The notes under the pieces were generated by a model, which saw only the letters and a list, made by a program, of their open reading frames with translations, did no database searches and was not told the DNA's origin. Positions 1 through 7,967 of a stretch of DNA of 64,000 bases are shown here, one piece after another; positions within the stretch are counted from its first letter, which is position 1, and every line of letters starts with the position of its first letter. A program made the translations under genes and the position numbers. The DNA comes from an uncultured Saprospiraceae bacterium (lineage in GTDB: Bacteria > Bacteroidota > Bacteroidia > Chitinophagales > Saprospiraceae), in NCBI GenBank assembly GCA_937981555.1, contig CALJOK010000014.1, positions 1 through 64,000 of the forward strand. Reading direction: 5' to 3'.

Positions 1-86
1 TCTACTAGTCGTGATAATCCTGTTGCTGATGTTTGTCCAAAACTTGATAGTAAATAATCTGTGTATAAATCTAATTTATCTTGCAT
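1..86 (-). mobile_element. IS-type transposase, N-terminal fragment cut by window edge (MQDKLDLYTDYLLSSFGQTSATGLSRLV...)
   Basis: Open frame from ATG at 86 to the window edge; N-terminus resembles IS4/IS701-like transposases (LDLYTDYLL..QTSATGLSRL). Shorter than the ORF-track cutoff. Confidence 0.6.
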
Positions 87-135
87 CTCACAAAGCTAGG
101 CTTTCATTACTTTTTTTCAAAAGTGCGTAACTTGA

Positions 136-279
136 GTTAATGAGTTAGAAATTTATCCTGGAGTTTGGAATGATGATGATGAATCTAAAAAATACATTGA
201 AGATAATTACAATACCTTATTTTCTTTTTTTGAAAGGGCAAGCCAAAATAAAAACTATGTAATTGTTGAACGAGAATGA
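136..279 (+). pseudogene. C-terminal remnant of an unknown protein (VNELEIYPGVWNDDDESKKYIEDNYNTLFSFFERASQNKNYVIVERE*)
   Basis: Protein-like reading frame with no start codon, directly beside the transposase fragment. Confidence 0.4.
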
Positions 280-301
280 CTAACAATACTCCTACAAAAA
301 T

Positions 302-337
302 AAAAACCGCAAAAGCATTACTACTTTTGCGGTTTTT
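302..337. terminator. Intrinsic terminator between convergent units
   Basis: 14-bp stem AAAAACCGCAAAAG/CTTTTGCGGTTTTT with flanking A/T runs. Confidence 0.7.
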
Positions 338-361
338 ATTTTTTCAAAAAAGAAATTTCTT

Positions 362-742
362 TTACCAGATATTTTCAATATCCTCAGTCACGTAAGCGTG
401 ATCTCGATCAACATAATAAGAATCATCTCTTCGTTTTTTCATCAAATGATCTTCTCCAAAAATTCTAGCTAAAACTGAAATTGGGAAAAGAACTACGAAA
501 AATACCAAACCTAAAAGAATAGGTCCAGTCACATAATTTCCTAGAATTTCGGCAAATTTAAACCATGCTCCTGTGATCAAGTTCATCATAGTACCTGACA
601 TCATACTTAAAACGCCAACTACTAATGATACCCATAACATCCAATCAACTTCAAATCCTCTCCATACTCCAAAAATGAAATATAAGGCTAAAAAACCGAC
701 AACGATAGCAAGTACTGCTTCTACTTTTTTTTCTCTGTCCAT
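362..742 (-). CDS. SxtJ-family membrane protein
   Basis: 126 aa, several TM segments; last gene of the carbamoyltransferase/SGNH/DUF5989 cluster, as in sxtIJK-type cassettes. Confidence 0.6.
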   Translation of the reverse strand: MDREKKVEAVLAIVVGFLALYFIFGVWRGFEVDWMLWVSLVVGVLSMMSGTMMNLITGAWFKFAEILGNYVTGPILLGLVFFVVLFPISVLARIFGEDHLMKKRRDDSYYVDRDHAYVTEDIENIW

Positions 743-884
743 GATAATGAATCTTTAAATTCCTTCGAGGAATCTATTTAGTTTTTACAAATATTGTTTA
801 AAGGAAAAGGAAAAATTCCTTTTTCCGAAATGTTCTTGATGAAAATCCGTGCCACGGTTAGAACCATGACACGGGTTTTGTCTA

Positions 885-1034
885 CTAGAATAATGTATAA
901 ATAAATGGAGCGATAGCTGAACCACCACCAATTACAATTAATACACCTAGCAAAAGGAGTAAAATAATTACTGGTGCTAACCAGAATTTTTTTCTTTCTC
1001 CCATAAATTTAAATAAGTCTTTAATAAAATCCAT
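885..1034 (-). CDS. DUF5989/SxtK-like small membrane protein, 49 aa: MDFIKDLFKFMGERKKFWLAPVIILLLLLGVLIVIGGGSAIAPFIYTLF
   Basis: Translated by hand from the minus strand; one TM helix and the typical RKKFWL..P..I.LLLLG.L.....SA.APFIYTLF pattern; overlaps the upstream SGNH gene by 14 nt. Confidence 0.8.
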   Translation of the reverse strand: MDFIKDLFKFMGERKKFWLAPVIILLLLLGVLIVIGGGSAIAPFIYTLF

Positions 1035-2055
1035 TTGAGTCAGTTTTAAGTTTTTCAGCGACTAGTTGGTGGCCTTTCGGATTCCAATGGCCTTCAAGTA
1101 AATAAAAATGTTTTAAAATATTCGTTTCACCTGAATCAATAAAGTCTTCTGAAAGATTATAAAATTCAATGTCCTTATCTCTAAAATAATTGTCAAAAAA
1201 TGCTTCTTGTTCCGTTTGTCCACCTTTAACTCTTGCATCAATATCATGGTTTGATGGAATGTAATAGACTAAAAATTTACGACCATCTGCTTCTACTTCT
1301 TTTCTCAACTGTTCAATATAAATAGAAGTCAAACTTTTTGCTCGATCCATATCTATTCCCTCTTCGTACCTCACAATCTGATCAGGAATCAATAAGTTGA
1401 CTAAAACAGCTTTGAGAAGAGAGAAAAAATGAGAATTACTAATCAGCCAATTATACATTTTATTTTTGCGCAATTTCTCTTTCGTTCCTCCAGTCATTTT
1501 TTCAAAGCTTTTTGGAGCTAAAGTAGAATCGTTAATCACATTATAATATTCATCTCGAATATTATCTGCCAAGTCATTATAATGAGCAAAATAAATAACG
1601 GTATTCGGTTGATATTTTTCTTTGTAATATTGATATGATCGTAATGCATGATCGGTTCCACGACCTTCAACTCCTGCATTGATGATTTCCACACTATCTC
1701 TTACTAGAGTTTGTTGCAATTCATAAGCAAAAGTTTCTTGATCGTTGACTCCTTTACCATAGGTAAAAGAATCACCAATAAACATTATTTTTTTATTGAC
1801 AAATTTCGGTAACTCACCTTTGTGAGTAATTCGAAATCCATCTTCTCCATTTGTAAATTTAATGTTATAATTCTGAGGTCGATATTCAGCACCCTGTAAA
1901 TGAGGCACATGAATTAAACCTATTTCTTTATCGTACATAAATTTCACAGGGGCTAGTTGTTGTGGTTTTACCAGACGAACTATTCCCTCGCAGACCATCA
2001 ACATAATAAATGTTGAGAGTAGCATTGCACCAATATTGGACAGCCATTTTTTCAT
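1021..2055 (-). CDS. SGNH/GDSL-type hydrolase-like protein
   Basis: N-terminal TM/signal; IMFIGDSFTYGKGV block and C-terminal HWNPKGHQLVAEKL block typical of SGNH. Confidence 0.75.
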   Translation of the reverse strand: MKKWLSNIGAMLLSTFIMLMVCEGIVRLVKPQQLAPVKFMYDKEIGLIHVPHLQGAEYRPQNYNIKFTNGEDGFRITHKGELPKFVNKKIMFIGDSFTYGKGVNDQETFAYELQQTLVRDSVEIINAGVEGRGTDHALRSYQYYKEKYQPNTVIYFAHYNDLADNIRDEYYNVINDSTLAPKSFEKMTGGTKEKLRKNKMYNWLISNSHFFSLLKAVLVNLLIPDQIVRYEEGIDMDRAKSLTSIYIEQLRKEVEADGRKFLVYYIPSNHDIDARVKGGQTEQEAFFDNYFRDKDIEFYNLSEDFIDSGETNILKHFYLLEGHWNPKGHQLVAEKLKTDSNGFY

Positions 2056-2139
2056 AGTATGTTTAAGTTGTTTTATGTTTTAAAAAAAATAAGTAGTCAA
2101 TTTTCCCCTTTGACGCATTATCTTTTTTGCAATAAATTG

Positions 2140-4008
2140 TTAGTCTAAAACAAACTCATCTTTCCACTTATCTTTCTCATTCCAATCAGGTTGTTCTGTT
2201 TTTACAAAAACATAATCGCCAACTACCAAGTAATCCATTTCCGTACGCATAAAACAACGGTAAGCATCCTCAGGAGTATTTACGATAGGTTCCCCTCTTA
2301 CATTGAAAGAAGTGTTGATCACAACAGGACATCCTGTTAATTTTTTAAATGCCGAAATCAATTGATGATACTTCGGATTCGTTTGTTCGTGTACCGTTTG
2401 AATTCTTGCAGAAAAATCAATGTGAGTAATCGCAGGAATTGTTGATCGAACGGTGTATAATTTTTCACGTTGTGGTAAATCATGATAGTTTGCTGGAACT
2501 TCTTTTTTGATTTTTTCAGCTACATCTTGTACCAACAACATATAAGGTGAAATACCTTTGTGGTCAAACCAATCTTCTACATCTTCAGCTAAAACTGAAG
2601 GAGCAAATGGTCGGAATGATTCCCGGTATTTAATTTTCAAATTCATTTTCTCTTGCATATCCGTATTCCGAGGATCGCCAATGATACTTCTTCCTCCCAA
2701 TGCCCTTGGGCCAAATTCCATTCGTCCTTGCATCCAACCGATCGCTGCTCCATCGTCCACATATTTTGCTACTTGCTCGCACAAGTCTTCAAATTTATCA
2801 TATTTTTTAAAGACAGCTTTAGTCTTTCGAGCCATTATTTCAATCTCTTTGCTCGAAGCTTCTGGGCCTAAATATGATCCTTTCATAGAATCCATCATTA
2901 CGCCATTCGTTACTTTTCTTTCTTTCTTGAAATAGATATAGTTCGCCACTTGAGCAGCGCCCAATGCTCCTCCAGCATCACCTGCTGCAGGTTGGATAAA
3001 GATATTATCAAAGACTCCAGCTTTTACTAATTTTCCATTTGCGACACAATTCAACGCAACTCCTCCAGCCATGCACAAGTTTTTAGAACCTGTCAATCGT
3101 TTTGCTTCTTTAGCCATTAAAATAACAATCTCTTCTGTTACTTTTTGAATAGCCATCCCCAAATCTGATTGTGCTTGGTTCATATCTGTCTCCGCATTTC
3201 TTCGTGGGAAACCAAATAGTTTTTCCCATTTTTTATCATGCACCATTCGGAGACCAGTTGCATAATTGAAATAATCTTGATTTAACCAAAGTGATCCATC
3301 AGACTTGATGTCGATCAATTCCGTCTTGATGATTTCAATGAATTTCTTAACACGTTCAGATTTTGGATTTCCGTAAGGAGCCAATCCCATCAATTTATAT
3401 TCCCCTGAGTTTACTTTAAATCCTAAGAAATAAGTAAAAGCAGAATACAATAATCCAATTGAATGTGGGAAACGTAACTCTTTCAAAATTTTGATATCCT
3501 TTCCTTTTCCATGACAAATAGAAGCAGTTGCCCATTCGCCCACACCATCTACAGTCAAAATTGCTGCATCTTCATAAGGTGATGGATAGTACGCAGAAGC
3601 TGCGTGAGAAAGGTGATGTTCAGGGAACAATAATTTCACTTTCTTTTTATCATAAGGACCAACTTTCGCTAGTTCCTCATTAATCAACCTTTTAAGAAAC
3701 ATTTTTTCTTTTAGCCAAACTGGAATCGAAGTGATAAAAGATCGAAATCCTTTTGGTGCAAATGAATAATAAGTTTCTAAAAGTCGCTCAAATTTAAGTA
3801 GTGGCTTATCGTAAAAAACTACAGCATCCAACTCATCAATAGTCCAACCAGCTTGCTCTAGGCAATATTTTGTGGCATGAACCGGGAAACCTGGATCGTG
3901 TTTTTTTCGAGTAAATCGTTCTTCTTGTGCTGCTGCGATAATGTTATCTCCGTCGATGACGGCTGCTGCTGAGTCGTGGTAAAAAGCGGATATTCCTAGT
4001 ATCTTCAT
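2140..4008 (-). CDS. Carbamoyltransferase, NodU/CmcH/SxtI family
   Basis: MKILGISAFYHDSAAAVI start, HHLSHAASAYYPSP, MAGGVALNCVANGKL, GRMEFGPRALGGRSI, NTSFNVRGEPIV motifs. Confidence 0.95.
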   Translation of the reverse strand: MKILGISAFYHDSAAAVIDGDNIIAAAQEERFTRKKHDPGFPVHATKYCLEQAGWTIDELDAVVFYDKPLLKFERLLETYYSFAPKGFRSFITSIPVWLKEKMFLKRLINEELAKVGPYDKKKVKLLFPEHHLSHAASAYYPSPYEDAAILTVDGVGEWATASICHGKGKDIKILKELRFPHSIGLLYSAFTYFLGFKVNSGEYKLMGLAPYGNPKSERVKKFIEIIKTELIDIKSDGSLWLNQDYFNYATGLRMVHDKKWEKLFGFPRRNAETDMNQAQSDLGMAIQKVTEEIVILMAKEAKRLTGSKNLCMAGGVALNCVANGKLVKAGVFDNIFIQPAAGDAGGALGAAQVANYIYFKKERKVTNGVMMDSMKGSYLGPEASSKEIEIMARKTKAVFKKYDKFEDLCEQVAKYVDDGAAIGWMQGRMEFGPRALGGRSIIGDPRNTDMQEKMNLKIKYRESFRPFAPSVLAEDVEDWFDHKGISPYMLLVQDVAEKIKKEVPANYHDLPQREKLYTVRSTIPAITHIDFSARIQTVHEQTNPKYHQLISAFKKLTGCPVVINTSFNVRGEPIVNTPEDAYRCFMRTEMDYLVVGDYVFVKTEQPDWNEKDKWKDEFVLD

Positions 4009-4173
4009 TAGAAGGTGTACATCTTGTTTGTTAAATAATAAATTTTCTGAATTAACCTTATTTTCAAGTAGGCAGACAAAATAGAACGTTTAATCGTCTT
4101 GGAAAATAGAACGGTTGTTTGGTGGGTATGTAAAATTATGTTGTAACTGCCTAAAAACTGTATTTTGGAAGTG

Positions 4174-4204
4174 CAAAGATAAAAAATTACTACATTATAG
4201 TCAA
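4174..4204 (-). promoter_or_regulatory. Bacteroidota-type promoter for the carbamoyltransferase unit
   Basis: Minus strand: TTG-N20-TATCTTTG (plus strand CAAAGATA 4174-4181 and CAA 4202-4204). Confidence 0.55.
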
Positions 4205-4358
4205 AGCTAAATTTTGATTATTTGTTAGGAATCTTTTTTCGCATAAATGATTGATAATCAAACATTTAGTGCACATTTCTGTATTTGGAAAACAAGTATT
4301 ATATAAAAACGGGATATAAAAAATATTGTTTCTATTCAAGTGAAGAGAAATTCACGAA

Positions 4359-5582
4359 TTACAATTTTTTTAATCGAATACTTCGAAAATTCACTTCTCC
4401 CATATTGTTTTTAATTGATATTTGATGGTTTCCTTTTTTCCAATTCAAATTTAGTTCCGAAATTTTCTGTTCAACCATTTTGTAACCATTCATCCAATGT
4501 TCTATTTTTCCATTTTCAACAATGATTCGACCGGTGTTCCAATTTCCTAATCCTCGAAAATCTCTATGCCTTCCTGGGACGCATAAATTTTGCGAAGTAA
4601 CAATTCCTTTCAAAGAAGCCAAAGATTGATTTCCTTTTTGTTCCTCCTTCGATAATGAATCATTGTCAATGATTTGAAAAATATATTTTTCGTTTTTTTC
4701 ATTGGAAAAATATTCAATACCACCTGAAGAATTTTTGGAAAGATTAAATTCAAATTTCAAATCAAAATTTTCGACACTTTCAAAACCAATAGACTCAGCT
4801 TCGTTGAGTTGAGTTTTTTCACTTTCATTTAAATAAGAAATATAGCCGATTTCCTTTTCACGATCACTTAGTTGATTTGGGACTAAATTTATCTCAGGTG
4901 TTTTGCGATCATCTGGCGTTTTTAATTTTTCTAAATTTTTAGTGGCGATTTTAATATTTCTCCAACGAACAGTTTTTCCAATCATGGAAGAATCTTTTCC
5001 TATGCTATGAACTTGCAAACCAATAAAACCTTTTGCAGTTAGATCGTCTCGGAGATTTGCCGTTTGAATTCCATTTACCCAAACTCGAATCGATGGACCA
5101 ATTGCTTCGATTCGATATTTATTCCAGGTATCATTTTTAAAACCTTTTCGTCCTTCCGAATTTTCACAAAGCGGATAAATCCATCCTCGACGTGACTCGT
5201 CATAAATGCCTCCGCTGAAGGCTCGAGGACTTGGATCAACTTCAACTTGATAACCATGTACCGCTCCGTCATAATAAGTTGGAATAGAATTACTGCGAAT
5301 TTGAATACCAGAATTGAGAGGTTGGTCTACTTTTAATTCTAACTCCAAAATAAAATTATCGTACATTTTTTTTGGACATAAGAATGTATTGGGTGTATTT
5401 AATGTTGCCGTTCCAACGAGTTCTTTTTCTTCGATAGTAAATTCGGCAGTTCCATTTCTAACTTCCCAATTATTGAGATTTTGTTCATTAAAAAGTAATT
5501 CCCAATCAGAAGATTCTGAAAATTTTCCAGATTGGCCACAAGAAAAAAATAGAACAGAAACAAAAAGTAAGAACCACTTCAT
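4359..5582 (-). CDS. Secreted DUF1080 (3-keto-disaccharide hydrolase-like) lipoprotein
   Basis: Lipobox FFSCG; WELLFNEQNLNNWEVRNG..., SGIQIRSN, GYQVEVDP motifs. Confidence 0.85.
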   Translation of the reverse strand: MKWFLLFVSVLFFSCGQSGKFSESSDWELLFNEQNLNNWEVRNGTAEFTIEEKELVGTATLNTPNTFLCPKKMYDNFILELELKVDQPLNSGIQIRSNSIPTYYDGAVHGYQVEVDPSPRAFSGGIYDESRRGWIYPLCENSEGRKGFKNDTWNKYRIEAIGPSIRVWVNGIQTANLRDDLTAKGFIGLQVHSIGKDSSMIGKTVRWRNIKIATKNLEKLKTPDDRKTPEINLVPNQLSDREKEIGYISYLNESEKTQLNEAESIGFESVENFDLKFEFNLSKNSSGGIEYFSNEKNEKYIFQIIDNDSLSKEEQKGNQSLASLKGIVTSQNLCVPGRHRDFRGLGNWNTGRIIVENGKIEHWMNGYKMVEQKISELNLNWKKGNHQISIKNNMGEVNFRSIRLKKL

Positions 5583-5641
5583 TGATAATCTTTTTTATTT
5601 TTATGAAAAAATCAAAACGAGTTAAAAATCAATTTTGAAAT

Positions 5642-7906
5642 ATGATGCAATCCAAATATCTACTTTTTATTTTAATCTTTTTTATTTCTTGCCAACCAGA
5701 TTTGTCTTCAGATATTTCTGAACCTAAAATTGATTTGAGTGATTTTACTTTGCAGGACAATTTTCAACTTGAACTCATCGCTTCAGAGCCTTTGATAGAA
5801 GCACCCGTTGCCATGACTTTCGATAATCAAGGAAGAGTTTGGGTGATGGAAATGCCCGACTATATGCCAAATATCCACGGAAGTGATGAAGATGTCGCAC
5901 GAGGGCGTATTATTATTTTGGAAGATAAAAATGGGAATGGTCGAATGGATCATACGAAAGTTTTTTTGGAAAAACTACATCAGCCGAGAGCGATGGCATT
6001 GGTTTACGGAGGACTACTTTATGCTGAAGCACCTAATCTTTTTTTTGTAGAAATCGAAAATGATCAACCTAAGAATCGAGTTTTAGTTGATAGTCTTTAC
6101 GCAGTCGGTGGCAATGTAGAGCATCAACCAAATGGCTTGATGATGAATCTGGATAATTGGATTTATAATGCCAAAAGTAATTTTCGATATCGAAGAGTTG
6201 AAGGTGTTTGGAAAAAAGAACCGACTCACTTTCGAGGTCAATGGGGAATCACTCGGGATGACTACGGAAGACTTTTTTACAATGATAATTCCAACCCATT
6301 GTACGGAGATTATGTGATGCCGAATCAAATGACTCGCAATAAATTTCTACATCCAAAAAAAGGTGTGGGGGAAAATATTTGTGCTGATAGAAGTTTGTAT
6401 CCATTACAATCAACGGCAGTTAATCGAGGATATATGGATGGCATGTTGGATAAAGAAGGGAAATTGATTTCGTTCACTTCTGCTTGCTCGCCGATGATTT
6501 ATCGAGGAAATAATTTTGATGAAAAATATGAAGGAAATGCTTTCGTTTGCGCTCCCGAAATTAATGCGATTAAACGAATTACCTTATCTGAAAATGATGG
6601 AAAGATAGAAGGACAACCTGCATGGAATGACAAAGAGTTTTTGATCACTAGTGACGAAGGTTTTCGACCGGTGAATTTGAATAATGCGCCTGATGGAAGT
6701 TTTTACATCACAGATATGCATCGTGGAATTATCCAACATAAAGTTTATATGACAGCTTATTTGAAAAAACAAATTGAGGAAAGGCAGTTGGATACGATTA
6801 TAAATTCAGGGCGAATTTTTCGAGTTTTCCAAAAAGAAAATAAATCGGAAAAGATAGATTTGGAAAAATTAAGCAATGAGGAATTGTGTGAATTATTGAA
6901 AAATAAAAATGGTTGGCTGCGAGATCGGGCGCAGCAATTATTGATTCATCGAAATGCGACAGATGTGATTGAGAAACTAAAATCAATTGCTATGAATTCT
7001 GAAAACCATATTGCTCAAATTCATGCATGTTGGATATTAGAAGGATTAAATTATTTATATGAAGTTGCTTTGTTGGATGCTAAAAATGATTGGCATCCGA
7101 AAGTGATTTCCACCATAATTCGATTGACAGAAGATTATCCAGATAAATTTGATCTGGAGTTAGAAGAAGAAGTTTTTAAAAAATATAATCAGTTTTTTCA
7201 ATTGAAAAATAAAGAAATCGATTTACAATTAGCCTTTTCAATTAATACATTTGACCGTAGACAGACTTCTACGATTGAAAGGAGGAATAATGTAAATACA
7301 TTGTTATTGAAAATAAACCAACGGTACCCAAACGATGAATTATTCGCTGAAGCAATTGTTAGCAGTTTGCAAGGGGGTGAAAAATCATTTTTAGATTTTA
7401 TCAAAAGAGAAGGAAGCGAAACGCTAAAAAACAAACTCAACCAAGTTCTAGAAAATATCAAAAATAATAACCCAAATCGAATTTATAAACAAGTAAAAAT
7501 TGGGATGGATGACAAAACAGTTGGACGAGATTTATTCAATATTCATTGCGCCGCTTGCCATGGAATTGGAGGTGAAGGAATTCAAAATTTAGCACCGTCA
7601 TTGCTTGCTGCAGACTTGGTAGAAATGGATCCTGCTATTACGACTTCAATAATCTTGCATGGCTTGCAAGGCGAAATTACAATTGATGGCAAAATGGTAA
7701 AATTCAATGCAGCAATGCCTGGACTAAAAGATAATGAAGAGTTGACAGATGAAAAAATTGCAGCAATTACTGCTTATGTAAAAAATGCTTTTAGTTTAAC
7801 TCCTGAAGGGATTAAAATTGAAAAAGTAAAAGAGTTGAGAAATGAGATTCCAGAAGGTGGAGCACTATTTTCCGAAAAAGAATTATTGGAAAAATATAAA
7901 AAGTGA
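5642..7906 (+). CDS. PVC-type heme-binding CxxCH / membrane-bound dehydrogenase-type protein with HEAT-like region and C-terminal cytochrome c domain
   Basis: Lipobox SCQ; FVCAPEINA..., CAACHGIGGEG heme site near the C-terminus. Confidence 0.85.
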   Translation: MMQSKYLLFILIFFISCQPDLSSDISEPKIDLSDFTLQDNFQLELIASEPLIEAPVAMTFDNQGRVWVMEMPDYMPNIHGSDEDVARGRIIILEDKNGNGRMDHTKVFLEKLHQPRAMALVYGGLLYAEAPNLFFVEIENDQPKNRVLVDSLYAVGGNVEHQPNGLMMNLDNWIYNAKSNFRYRRVEGVWKKEPTHFRGQWGITRDDYGRLFYNDNSNPLYGDYVMPNQMTRNKFLHPKKGVGENICADRSLYPLQSTAVNRGYMDGMLDKEGKLISFTSACSPMIYRGNNFDEKYEGNAFVCAPEINAIKRITLSENDGKIEGQPAWNDKEFLITSDEGFRPVNLNNAPDGSFYITDMHRGIIQHKVYMTAYLKKQIEERQLDTIINSGRIFRVFQKENKSEKIDLEKLSNEELCELLKNKNGWLRDRAQQLLIHRNATDVIEKLKSIAMNSENHIAQIHACWILEGLNYLYEVALLDAKNDWHPKVISTIIRLTEDYPDKFDLELEEEVFKKYNQFFQLKNKEIDLQLAFSINTFDRRQTSTIERRNNVNTLLLKINQRYPNDELFAEAIVSSLQGGEKSFLDFIKREGSETLKNKLNQVLENIKNNNPNRIYKQVKIGMDDKTVGRDLFNIHCAACHGIGGEGIQNLAPSLLAADLVEMDPAITTSIILHGLQGEITIDGKMVKFNAAMPGLKDNEELTDEKIAAITAYVKNAFSLTPEGIKIEKVKELRNEIPEGGALFSEKELLEKYKK

Positions 7907-7927
7907 AAAAATCTATTGCTAAAAAAA

Positions 7928-7960
7928 AGAACTTCCAGATTTTAAAAATCTGGAAGTTCT
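7928..7960. terminator. Bidirectional terminator between convergent genes
   Basis: AGAACTTCCAGA/TCTGGAAGTTCT stem. Confidence 0.7.
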
Positions 7961-7967
7961 AGAAGAA

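Noticed and set aside
2558-2935. 125-aa plus-strand ORF opposite the carbamoyltransferase
   Set aside because: Antisense to highly conserved motifs of the carbamoyltransferase; no independent support.
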